Assembly (NCBI RefSeq): GCF_021390195.1
Contig: NZ_CP090003.1
Span: forward strand, 3,555,501 to 3,619,500
DNA from: Flagellimonas sp. CMM7
GTDB lineage: Bacteria > Bacteroidota > Bacteroidia > Flavobacteriales > Flavobacteriaceae
DNA length: 64,000 nucleotides
Direction: 5' to 3'
The position numbers were made by a program, and so were the translations under genes. Of the stretch, positions 32,810 to 40,024 are shown piece after piece; within the stretch, counting starts at the first letter, position 1; each line of letters opens with the position of its first letter. The notes beneath the pieces were generated by a model. The model worked only from the letters and a program-made list of their open reading frames with translations. It was not told where the DNA came from and ran no database searches.

Positions 32810-33349
32810 ATGAAAAATATATTTAAAACTTTAATAATAGCAGGGGCCATACTTTTGGCCTCCTGTTCGTCGCAGCAAAGTTTACAAGAGTATTATGTGG
32901 ACAATTCGGAAAATCCAAATTTCATAACCATAGATGTTCCAGCGAGTATCTTAAAAATGGATGGGGTTGATTTAACCGAGACGCAATCTGAAGCCATTGA
33001 ATCTCTTCGAAAATTTAATTTGTTGGCGTTTAAAAAGAATGCCGACAATGCAGCGGAATATAAAATAGAAAAGGCAAAAGTAAAGGAGATTCTAAAAGAC
33101 GACGAGTTTGTCGAACTAATGAAAATTAACTCTTCCTACGGAAAGGGCGTCATTAAGTACCTAGGTGATGAAACTGCCATAGATGAAGTGATTATTTTTG
33201 GAGATAGTAAGGATAAGGGCTTTGCATTAGTTAGGGTTTTAGGAAAGGACATGAACCCCGCACATATTGTGCAACTCATGCAAGCAATCCAAAAATCTGA
33301 TTATAATGGTGAGGGATTAGGTGAGATCGGAGCCTTTTTGAAAGGATAA
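32810..33349 (+). CDS. DUF4252 lipoprotein, copy 3
   Basis: A 179-residue predicted lipoprotein: signal peptide ending AILLASC (Cys19), then SSQQSLQEYY. It is more diverged than the two upstream copies but keeps the same plan: NFITIDVPASILKMDG early, FVELMKINSSYGKGV in the middle, and DEVIIFGDSKDKGFALVRVLG where the others have the LLMF strand. It should be membrane-tethered while copies 1 and 2 are soluble in the periplasm. It follows copy 2 after 20 bp and is the last gene before a strong terminator at 33372. Confidence 0.85.
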   Translation: MKNIFKTLIIAGAILLASCSSQQSLQEYYVDNSENPNFITIDVPASILKMDGVDLTETQSEAIESLRKFNLLAFKKNADNAAEYKIEKAKVKEILKDDEFVELMKINSSYGKGVIKYLGDETAIDEVIIFGDSKDKGFALVRVLGKDMNPAHIVQLMQAIQKSDYNGEGLGEIGAFLKG

Positions 33350-33371
33350 TAATACAACCATCCAAATAAAC

Positions 33372-33407
33372 AAATCCCGGACAGCTTACGTTGTCCGGGA
33401 TTTTTTA
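33372..33407 (+). terminator. Rho-independent terminator of the ECF/DUF4252 operon
   Basis: The stem AATCCCGGACA / TGTCCGGGATT (11 bp) is followed by six T. It lies 22 nt after the third DUF4252 gene, closing the five-gene operon that begins at 30702. Confidence 0.93.
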
Positions 33408-33496
33408 CGCTTTAAAAGCTCTGATACAGGGGATTTTGTGACCTAATTTTTATATTAGTGTCTCAAAACAAGAACACTAACAAATCATTAAAAACT

Positions 33497-34315
33497 ATGG
33501 AAAAAGCACAAGAGTGGATGAATTACGGATTGGAATTGGCCAAGGAGTTCGGACCTAAATTGGTTACTGCAATTCTAATTTACATCGTAGGTTCATGGAT
33601 AATCAAAAAAATTACCCGTACCGCAGGTAAAGTAATGTCCAAAAGCAAGTATGATGAATCCTTGCAACGATTCTTATTAAACCTAGTTTCTTGGGCTCTT
33701 AAAATATTCCTGATCATTATCGTTATTTCTAGGCTCGGAGTTGATGTAACTACATTTGCAGCTGTTATAGCAGCGGCCGGTTTGGCAATTGGTCTAGCGT
33801 TACAAGGATCGCTATCCAATTTTGCAGGTGGGGTGTTGCTTATGATTTTTAAACCCTATCGTATTGGCGACTTAATTGAAGCTCAAGGAGTTTTAGGCGT
33901 TGTGAAGGAGATTGAGATTTTCACAACCAAATTGGTGTCACCGGATAATAAACTCTTAATAGTACCCAATGGAGCTATGGCCAATGGAAACATTGTTAAT
34001 TATACCGCAGAAGGTAAGATTCGTGTGGATACGGTTATTGGAGTTGCTTATGAAGAAGACATAAAGCAGGTTAAAGAGGTGTTGATGGAAGTTTTAACAT
34101 CAAATCCAAAAGTTTTAAAAGACCCTGCGCCATCAGTAAATGTATTGGAACTGGCCGATAGTTCAGTCAATTTTGCGGTTAGACCTTTCTCGAAACCAGA
34201 GGATTATTGGGATGTGTATTTTGCTACTTACGAAAATTGCAAACTGGCGCTTGACAAAGCAGGGATTGAAATTCCCTACCCACATGAAGTTGAGGTTATC
34301 AAAACATCTAAATAA
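33497..34315 (+). CDS. mscS: Small-conductance mechanosensitive channel (MscS family)
   Basis: A 272-residue channel from the ATG at 33497; a GTG at 33458 would add 13 polar residues. It has three membrane segments (about 15-110). The pore-lining helix includes AAVIAAAGLAIGLALQGSL (about 95-113), with the alternating Gly/Ala pattern of MscS TM3. The cytoplasmic beta domain has FAGGVLLMIFKPYRIGDLIE (about 115-134) and NKLLIVPNGAMANGNI. It opens under membrane tension to release solutes during osmotic down-shock. Length is close to E. coli MscS (286). Confidence 0.94.
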   Translation: MEKAQEWMNYGLELAKEFGPKLVTAILIYIVGSWIIKKITRTAGKVMSKSKYDESLQRFLLNLVSWALKIFLIIIVISRLGVDVTTFAAVIAAAGLAIGLALQGSLSNFAGGVLLMIFKPYRIGDLIEAQGVLGVVKEIEIFTTKLVSPDNKLLIVPNGAMANGNIVNYTAEGKIRVDTVIGVAYEEDIKQVKEVLMEVLTSNPKVLKDPAPSVNVLELADSSVNFAVRPFSKPEDYWDVYFATYENCKLALDKAGIEIPYPHEVEVIKTSK

Positions 34316-34367
34316 AATGAATGCCGCACTGAGTATGTAAAAGTGCGTTGTTAAAATCATTTGTACA

Positions 34368-34408
34368 TCGAGCGCAGTCGGCATGAAAATGTGTTTGGCT
34401 GCGTTCGA
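34368..34408. repeat. Dispersed TCGAG-type repeat with hairpin arms
   Basis: TCGAGCGCAGTC (34368-34379) pairs with GGCTGCGTTCGA (34397-34408) at 10 of 12 positions. The left arm matches the copies at 38092 and 19762. Confidence 0.7.
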
Positions 34409-34465
34409 TTGTATTACATATTTACCATCTTTCTCAATCTATAGCTTAAGCCCGTCAGCTGAACC

Positions 34466-34495
34466 TTGAATCCTAAATTAAATTTCCCTGACTTT
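34466..34495. repeat. Degenerate direct repeat, left copy
   Basis: This 30-bp segment matches 35456-35485 at 23 of 30 positions in the same orientation, including TTGAATC and TAAATTTCCC. The two copies flank the gene at 34757-35344. Their age and origin are unclear. Confidence 0.5.
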
Positions 34496-34756
34496 GTTCT
34501 TGTAAACCCGGCAAGGCTCGTATCAGCAGATATAAGCAACTATACCAAGACAAGGGCCAGGACTTTTTCGTAAGAGAGCCACAACCTTTTTAATTTATAA
34601 ATCAATCATAGTTTTTTATAAAAGATTCAATGGGTGATGTAATCATTCTTCAAATTGCACTATGTCGTTGGTAATGGAGGGGATGAAAATTACGATCAGA
34701 AGAATATCTGGTACTTCAGCCAGTAAAATGCAATAACAAATTTTTATAAAAAAGAC

Positions 34757-35344
34757 ATGAAAAAACTCATTTTAGCCCTGTTGGTAGCATTTGTGGCAAT
34801 TAACATTCAAGCGCAGGACAACATTAAAAAAAATCCCGTTGTTCAAGATTTAGACTTTCTTATTGGAACATGGGAAGTTGAATTTGATTGGTATGATACG
34901 CATAAACCCGGATCTGAGCCGGTGTTTTCAGAAAAAGGAACAATGGTTTGTTATTATGATTTAGATTATCGGGGTACCAAAAAATTTATTTTTTGCAAAT
35001 TCAGCCTTCATACAGACAGCGGTAGACTAAAAGGAAGATATAGAGAAACATTGGAAGTTATTCAATGGAGTAAATTCTCTAACGCATTCGAAAAAACCGG
35101 TGTTTTTAGCAATTGGCCGGCCACTGGGACTGGAACCTTCATTTTTGACCCTATAAAAAGAACGTTCTACTATGAAGGAGAACTAGGAGTTCAAGATGGA
35201 ATGGTTGAGAAAATGGTTGAAACATACCAATTTAATGAAGACTATACAGCGTTTGAAAAAAGAAATATAGCCAACTTTTCAGATATGCCAATTACCGAGT
35301 TTAACCTCACTATGACCTGTAAGGCAAAAAAAGCAAACGACTGA
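34757..35344 (+). CDS. Exported DUF1579-like protein
   Basis: A 195-residue protein with a signal peptide (MKKLILALLVAFVAINIQAQ). The mature start LDFLIGTWEVEFDWYD (about residues 32-47) and later FDPIKRTFYYEGEL and FEKRNIANFSD fit the lipocalin-like beta-barrel of DUF1579 and related families, which probably bind a hydrophobic ligand. It is a single gene between MscS and a Crp-regulator remnant, flanked by a pair of worn direct repeats (34466 and 35456), so it may be an acquired cassette. Family assignment is tentative. Confidence 0.75.
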   Translation: MKKLILALLVAFVAINIQAQDNIKKNPVVQDLDFLIGTWEVEFDWYDTHKPGSEPVFSEKGTMVCYYDLDYRGTKKFIFCKFSLHTDSGRLKGRYRETLEVIQWSKFSNAFEKTGVFSNWPATGTGTFIFDPIKRTFYYEGELGVQDGMVEKMVETYQFNEDYTAFEKRNIANFSDMPITEFNLTMTCKAKKAND

Positions 35345-35455
35345 TGGAAGGTAAGACGATGGAAATGTAACGAATACAATAGGCATCAACCTTTTAAATT
35401 CTTAAACAAAGAAACAGCTTTCTTAAATTTGCAGCTGATTCCCATCAATTTCGGC

Positions 35456-35485
35456 TTGAATCTTAGTGTAAATTTCCCGAACTTC
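35456..35485. repeat. Degenerate direct repeat, right copy
   Basis: The partner of 34466-34495 (23 of 30 positions). It sits just upstream of the Crp-regulator remnant. On the minus strand this copy reads as a short open frame with VREIYTKIQAE before a stop; the left copy reads VREI, a stop, then a partly similar IQ-containing stretch. Confidence 0.5.
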
Positions 35486-35553
35486 ACTTATCGGTTGCTA
35501 AAGAATCATTAAAACGATTTTTAGCTTAACGATAAGTGTAATTCCAAAAATAG

Positions 35554-35766
35554 ACGGTTAATTTATCTCTGATTTACGAAACGGCTTATGGAGCTGCCTT
35601 AATGCGTATAAAACTCATGAACAGCCTTTCCAAGGAAGAAATGTTTTACATTTTCGGGGATAGTTTCCCTGGATTTGTGCAGCGTGTACCACAGTATCTT
35701 TTAGCAAGTTTTCTCGGTTTGACTCCCGAATATTTTAGTAAAATCAAGAAAAAGCAACTTTCTTAA
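35554..35766 (+). pseudogene. C-terminal remnant of a Crp/Fnr-family regulator
   Basis: The frame is open after a TAG at 35551-35553 and reads LIYETAYGAALMRIKLM, then LSKEEMFYIFG, then QRVPQYLLASFLGLTPEYFS and a short basic end. This aligns along its whole length with the last 65 residues of the regulator at 15514-16089 (for example RVPQYLIASFLGLTPEYVS). The N-terminal nucleotide-binding domain is missing; no trace was found in the 200 bases upstream. A start at ATG 35602 would give only 54 residues, so this is scored as a decayed paralogue. It lies 105 bp before the DJ-1/PfpI-like gene, which it may once have regulated. Confidence 0.85.
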
Positions 35767-35871
35767 ACCAGCTTAATTTTTCTGTAAATAGTGCTCCTTA
35801 CCTTTGTTTTTGGTTAAACAAGGGAGATGAAATTACACCCAAACATTAGTAATAATCAATAGTAGAAAAGC

Positions 35872-36627
35872 ATGAAAAGTTTCGGAATTATACCAATACT
35901 ATTTTTAATGACCCTGGTTATAGGTTGCAATACCAAGGAATCAAAAATCAAACTTAAAGTTGAGAATACTACTCAAGTAGAGATACCATCCGATACCCTT
36001 ACAAAACATCTAAAGCCGTTTAATCCTGAATTACCAACCATAGGGCTCTTAATGTTCAATGGAGTCTTACAAGGTGAAGTTATAGCCACTTCAGACGTTT
36101 TTGGGAAACCCAATCAAAACATGGAACAGCTGTTTAATGTCATCACCATTGCTGAAACCAAAAAACCGATTACAACGGAGGAAGGCATGCATTTTATTCC
36201 CGATTACACTTTTGGGAATACTCCAAAGTTAACGGCTTTGTTTGTTCCCAGCGGTTATGATATGTACGCACAGGTCCGTAATGAAAAAATGGTAGACTTT
36301 ATCAGAAGGAAAAACGAAGAAGCCGAATACATTGTAAGCAACTGTGCCGGTGCACAGCTCATTGGAGCATCTGGAATAGCCGATGGGCATAAAATCGTCA
36401 CGTATATTGGAGGAGGAAAACAATTACAGAAAGATTATCCTAATTTAAAAGTTCAAAACTATAGTCTGGTAACCTTTGTTGAAGATGGAAAATTTAGTTC
36501 ATCCAATGGAAATTTAACAAGCTACATTTCTGCACTAAACTTGTTGGAAAAAATGACAAGTGTTCGGCATAGGGAATTTGTTGAAAGCTATTTGTATATC
36601 GACCGTCTTCAAAACTGGAAAAGATAA
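35872..36627 (+). CDS. DJ-1/PfpI-family lipoprotein
   Basis: A 251-residue protein with an SPII signal peptide ending LVIGC (Cys19). The mature domain (about 50-240) has the DJ-1/PfpI (class I glutamine amidotransferase-like) fold: IGLLMFNGVLQGEVIATSD at the start, ALFVPSGYDM at the second strand, and the nucleophile elbow IVSNCAGAQLIGASGI with its cysteine. The elbow normally reads CTGAFLLA or similar. An exported, lipid-anchored member is unusual, since most are cytosolic chaperones, glyoxalases or regulators. It stands alone between a Crp remnant and purB. Activity is not known. Confidence 0.85.
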   Translation: MKSFGIIPILFLMTLVIGCNTKESKIKLKVENTTQVEIPSDTLTKHLKPFNPELPTIGLLMFNGVLQGEVIATSDVFGKPNQNMEQLFNVITIAETKKPITTEEGMHFIPDYTFGNTPKLTALFVPSGYDMYAQVRNEKMVDFIRRKNEEAEYIVSNCAGAQLIGASGIADGHKIVTYIGGGKQLQKDYPNLKVQNYSLVTFVEDGKFSSSNGNLTSYISALNLLEKMTSVRHREFVESYLYIDRLQNWKR

Positions 36628-36647
36628 ATACAGACTCGACTCAACAC

Positions 36648-37991
36648 TTAAACCCCAGTATAATTTGCAGGGGTTATTCTTTTAAGTTCATCCTTAATAG
36701 CGTCCGAAACTTCCAAAGTATCAATAAAATTAGCAATGGAAACCTGTGTGATTTTTTCATTGGTACGCGTAAGGCCTTTTAAAGCCTCATAAGGGTTTGG
36801 GTAACCTTCCCGTCGTAAAATAGTTTGGATAGCCTCAGCCACTACTGCCCAGTTGTTTTCTAAATCCTGTTCAAACTTCTCAGCGTTTAATACCAACTTG
36901 TTCAGACCCTTGAGTGTTGAGAGGAAAGCAACCTGCGTATGCCCAAAAGGAACACCTACATTTCTTAATACGGTACTGTCCGTTAAATCACGTTGTAATC
37001 TAGAAACAGGAAGTTTTGCCGATAGATGCTCGAAAATGGCATTGGCCAAGCCCAAGTTCCCTTCAGAATTCTCAAAATCGATAGGATTCACCTTGTGCGG
37101 CATCGCAGAAGAACCTACTTCCCCTTTTTTAATTTTTTGCTTAAAGTAATCCATGGAGATATAAGTCCACATATCTCTATTCAAATCGATATAGATGGTA
37201 TTGATTCGCTTTAAACAATCAAATAGGGCGGCCATATGGTCGTAATGTTCAATTTGGGTGGTAGGAAAGGAATGGTATAGCCCTAACTTCTCCTGCACAA
37301 ATTGTTGTCCAAAAGCTTTCCAATCAATGGATGGGTAAGCCACTTTGTGAGCGTTGTAATTTCCGGTTGCCCCTCCAAATTTTGCAGCACTCGGAATATC
37401 GTTCAATAAATTGAACTGTTCTTTTAGGCGTTCCACAAAAACATCAATTTCCTTACCCAATCGGGTAGGGGATGCGGGTTGACCATGGGTCCTTGCCAAC
37501 ATGGGAATTTCTGCCCATTCCGATGCCAAGGCTTTTAATTTTTCAAAAGCTTCGAAATAAAGAGGCACATACACATCGTTCATGGCTTCTTTGATGGACA
37601 ATGGAATAGCGGTATTGTTGATATCCTGGGAGGTCAATCCAAAATGGATAAATTCCTTGTATTTTTCGAATCCAAGTGCATCAAATTTTTGTTTGATAAA
37701 ATATTCGACCGCTTTTACATCATGGTTCGTAGTTTTTTCAATTTCTTTAATTGCTAGAGCATCTTCAGCAGAAAAAACTTGATAGATTTTCTGAAGGTCA
37801 GGAAATCGTGCAGTGTCAAAGTCTGCCAATTGTGGTAACGGAATCTCGCAAAGTGCAATGAAATACTCGATTTCGACCTGAACACGATACTTGATGAGCG
37901 CTTCTTCCGAAAAATAGTTTCCAAAGGCTTCAGTTTTGTTTCTATATCTACCATCGATAGGAGAGATGGCGTTGAGTTGGTTTAAGGACAT
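36648..37991 (-). CDS. purB: Adenylosuccinate lyase
   Basis: A 447-residue enzyme of the aspartase/fumarase superfamily. It has NQLNAISPIDGRYRNKTEAF at the start, ARTHGQPASPTRLGKEIDVF (about residues 168-187) and the signature GSSAMPHKVNPIDFENSEGN (about 294-313) with the flexible catalytic serine loop. It acts twice in purine synthesis: SAICAR to AICAR and adenylosuccinate to AMP, releasing fumarate each time. The sequence is close to the E. coli PurB type (456 residues). No other purine gene is near. The gene at 38238 lies upstream on the same strand after a 246-bp gap that holds a palindromic repeat. Confidence 0.97.
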   Translation of the reverse strand: MSLNQLNAISPIDGRYRNKTEAFGNYFSEEALIKYRVQVEIEYFIALCEIPLPQLADFDTARFPDLQKIYQVFSAEDALAIKEIEKTTNHDVKAVEYFIKQKFDALGFEKYKEFIHFGLTSQDINNTAIPLSIKEAMNDVYVPLYFEAFEKLKALASEWAEIPMLARTHGQPASPTRLGKEIDVFVERLKEQFNLLNDIPSAAKFGGATGNYNAHKVAYPSIDWKAFGQQFVQEKLGLYHSFPTTQIEHYDHMAALFDCLKRINTIYIDLNRDMWTYISMDYFKQKIKKGEVGSSAMPHKVNPIDFENSEGNLGLANAIFEHLSAKLPVSRLQRDLTDSTVLRNVGVPFGHTQVAFLSTLKGLNKLVLNAEKFEQDLENNWAVVAEAIQTILRREGYPNPYEALKGLTRTNEKITQVSIANFIDTLEVSDAIKDELKRITPANYTGV

Positions 37992-38091
37992 TGACCGTAT
38001 TTTTTGAAAACAGCAAAGATACTTATTAGTTAACGTGAGTTCGAATTAAAATACTAGATTTTATTTTTTGAACACTGATAAATATAACTAT

Positions 38092-38166
38092 TGTCACTTC
38101 GAGCGCAGTCGAGAAGTCTTTACAGGAACAATTTTTAAATAGGTCTCAACTACGCTCGACCTGACA
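38092..38166. repeat. 75-bp inverted-repeat element of the TCGAG family
   Basis: The left arm TGTCACTTCGAGCGCAGTCG plus AGA (38092-38114) pairs with the right arm at 38144-38166 at 19 of 23 positions, with a 29-nt loop. It is the most complete copy in the window; parts recur at 34368 and 19762. It resembles a REP- or MITE-like element with no coding capacity. Confidence 0.8.
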
Positions 38167-38237
38167 TGAATTTCTAAAATTGAAATCAAAATCATAAAAA
38201 ATTCATACTTATATCGAACATGAATCAACCAAGGAGT

Positions 38238-38810
38238 TTAAAAACCAAGTTTCTTAAGATCTGCCAAGGTTTTCCTAGACCGATACTTATACCCTGCCGT
38301 ACCATCATGGGCAGTTTGTTCCAGGATTAATTTTAGTTCAGGGTGAACCCAATCGAATTTCATGCCCAGATAATATAAACTGGTCATTGCAAATACTTTG
38401 GCCGCTACTTTATGTTTGCCAATAAGCCAATCGAAACAAACCGTCATAACCCTTTCCAATTGTTCGTCTGTAATATGCTCTCTAAATGAAACATCCTTTG
38501 TTTTAAAATAGGTTTCCATTGTCAATTCGCATACATGTGCCATGGGGCGAATAATGGATTCGGATGTTAGATGCTCTAGTCCCAAGCTGAATTTTTCAAA
38601 GTGAGGTAACAAGTATATCAGTTTTTTTCGCATCAAATGATCAAACACCCAACTGGCATTGAAGGAATCGGTTTTGTCCTGCGCAAATATTTCGCACAGC
38701 AATGGTTCTGTCAGTTCCGGTAGGCTTACCAATTGGTCTACAAGTGTATTTATTTTTTCTTTGGAGAGTCGACCAGAATTTAATGCTGTATGTAATTGTT
38801 GTTTGGTCAC
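38238..38810 (-). CDS. Helical (HEAT/ARM-like) protein, unknown function
   Basis: A 190-residue soluble protein made almost wholly of predicted helices, with paired-helix spacing like HEAT or ARM repeats (for example SWVFDHLMRKKLIYLLPHFE and KVAAKVFAMTSLYYLG). Such scaffolds bind proteins or nucleic acids. Homologues are often found beside purB in Flavobacteriia and are sometimes mislabelled adenylosuccinate lyase; none of the lyase motifs is present. It is divergent from the haem-binding gene at 38843, with 32 bp between starts. Confidence 0.72.
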   Translation of the reverse strand: MTKQQLHTALNSGRLSKEKINTLVDQLVSLPELTEPLLCEIFAQDKTDSFNASWVFDHLMRKKLIYLLPHFEKFSLGLEHLTSESIIRPMAHVCELTMETYFKTKDVSFREHITDEQLERVMTVCFDWLIGKHKVAAKVFAMTSLYYLGMKFDWVHPELKLILEQTAHDGTAGYKYRSRKTLADLKKLGF

Positions 38811-38842
38811 AAAATCATATTTTTACTGAAATACCTTAGCCG

Positions 38843-39316
38843 ATGAAAATAGCAAAAAAAATAGCAACCGCCCTGTTAATTATCCTTATTGCAATGCAGT
38901 TTTACAGACCTGAAAAAAATATTGCAGAGGGAGAATATGTTGCTGCTTTTGAAGCAGAGACCAAACCAAGTAAAGCAGTGCAGCAAATTTTAGAAACCAC
39001 TTGTTATGATTGCCATAGTGCCCATACGGTATATCCTTGGTACAATAATATTGCCCCCGTTTCTTATTGGTTGGCCGATCATATTGAAGAAGGTAAAGAG
39101 CATTTAAATTTTTCTGATTGGAACAACTATTCGGCTAAGAAGAAAGATCATAAACTAGAAGAGTTGGTAGAAGAGGTGGAAGAAGGGGAGATGCCGTTGA
39201 ATGAGTACACCTGGACCCACAAAGAAGCTAAATTGACCGCTGATCAGAAAAACCTATTAATGGATTGGGCAAAAGCTACAAGGTCGCTTTATCCAGTAGC
39301 TGAGAAACAAGAGTAG
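38843..39316 (+). CDS. Haem-binding domain protein (cytochrome c-like)
   Basis: A 157-residue protein with one N-terminal membrane segment (about residues 6-20) and a periplasmic domain carrying one c-type haem site CYDCH (Cys54, Cys57, His58), followed by SAHTVYPWYNNIAPVSYWLA. This is the pattern of the haem-bd family, widespread in Bacteroidota. A methionine in EEGEMPLNEY (about 118-127) could be the second haem ligand. It probably carries electrons in the periplasm; partners are unknown. Its end overlaps the convergent sirtuin gene by 41 bp. Confidence 0.88.
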   Translation: MKIAKKIATALLIILIAMQFYRPEKNIAEGEYVAAFEAETKPSKAVQQILETTCYDCHSAHTVYPWYNNIAPVSYWLADHIEEGKEHLNFSDWNNYSAKKKDHKLEELVEEVEEGEMPLNEYTWTHKEAKLTADQKNLLMDWAKATRSLYPVAEKQE

Positions 39317-39980
39317 GAACACCTTCAGTAGCTGTTTTGGAAATTACTGTTAGGTTTTCAAAACTTGATTGATTTACACTTGGCTTTGGATCAACAAAGT
39401 AAATGGGGGTTTCCCTAGCTACAAAATTGATCAGACTTGCAGCTGGGTATACTTGCATGGAAGTTCCAATAATAATCAAAATAGAAGCCTGCTCTGTAAT
39501 GTGGATTGCTGTTTCCAGCATAGGGACCATTTCTCCAAACCAAACAATGTGAGGGCGCAACTGGAAGCCATGTTCATCTAAATCTCCCAAAACCAAATCC
39601 TTTTTCCAATCAAGGACATGGTTTTCATTTTGGGTGCTTCTAACTTTCAACAATTCCCCATGCAAGTGAATAACATGGGAACTCCCAGCTTGCTCATGTA
39701 GATTGTCCACATTTTGGGTGACGATACTTATATCATACTTTTTTTCTAATTCCACCAAAGCTTTATGACCGGTATTTGGTGATACTTCCAAAAGTTGCCT
39801 ACGCCTTTGATTGTAAAAATCAAGAACTAGTTCAGGGTCTCTTTCAAAACCTTGTGGAGAAGCCACTTCCATAACATCATGACCTTCCCATAGACCATTG
39901 GAATCCCGAAACGTCTTTAACCCGCTCTCAGCACTCATACCAGCACCCGTAAGCACAACTACTTTTTGTTTTTGACTCAT
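39276..39980 (-). CDS. cobB: NAD-dependent protein deacylase (sirtuin) without zinc cysteines
   Basis: A 234-residue sirtuin from the ATG at 39980 (MSQKQKVVVLTGAGMSAESG); an upstream ATG at 40004 adds 8 residues not seen in the family. It has the NAD motif GAGMSAESGLKTFR, TQNVDNLHEQAGS and the catalytic HLHGEL (His107). Y56-N-Q-R59 matches the YxxR motif of class III deacylases, suggesting removal of succinyl or malonyl groups. The zinc loop (about residues 113-142) has no cysteine, and the whole protein has none, unlike E. coli CobB. It overlaps the haem-binding gene by 41 bp, tail to tail. Confidence 0.92.
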   Translation of the reverse strand: MSQKQKVVVLTGAGMSAESGLKTFRDSNGLWEGHDVMEVASPQGFERDPELVLDFYNQRRRQLLEVSPNTGHKALVELEKKYDISIVTQNVDNLHEQAGSSHVIHLHGELLKVRSTQNENHVLDWKKDLVLGDLDEHGFQLRPHIVWFGEMVPMLETAIHITEQASILIIIGTSMQVYPAASLINFVARETPIYFVDPKPSVNQSSFENLTVISKTATEGVPTLVSQLLDKATL

Positions 39981-40024
39981 ACATCCTAAAAATAAGAAAT
40001 TCATTTTTCGTTATCTTGTCAGAT

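Larger units (their letters stand above)
34316..34756. other. Intergenic stretch with repeat scars, no gene seen
   Basis: No open frame with plausible coding sequence was found on either strand in these 441 bases. It holds a hairpin of the dispersed TCGAG-type repeat (34368-34408) and one copy of a 30-bp degenerate direct repeat (34466-34495). On the minus strand, frames around 34440-34560 are broken by stops but still read like worn coding sequence. Confidence 0.6.

Noticed and set aside
38238..38810. A second adenylosuccinate lyase
   Set aside because: No lyase signature is present; the protein is a short helical repeat protein beside purB.
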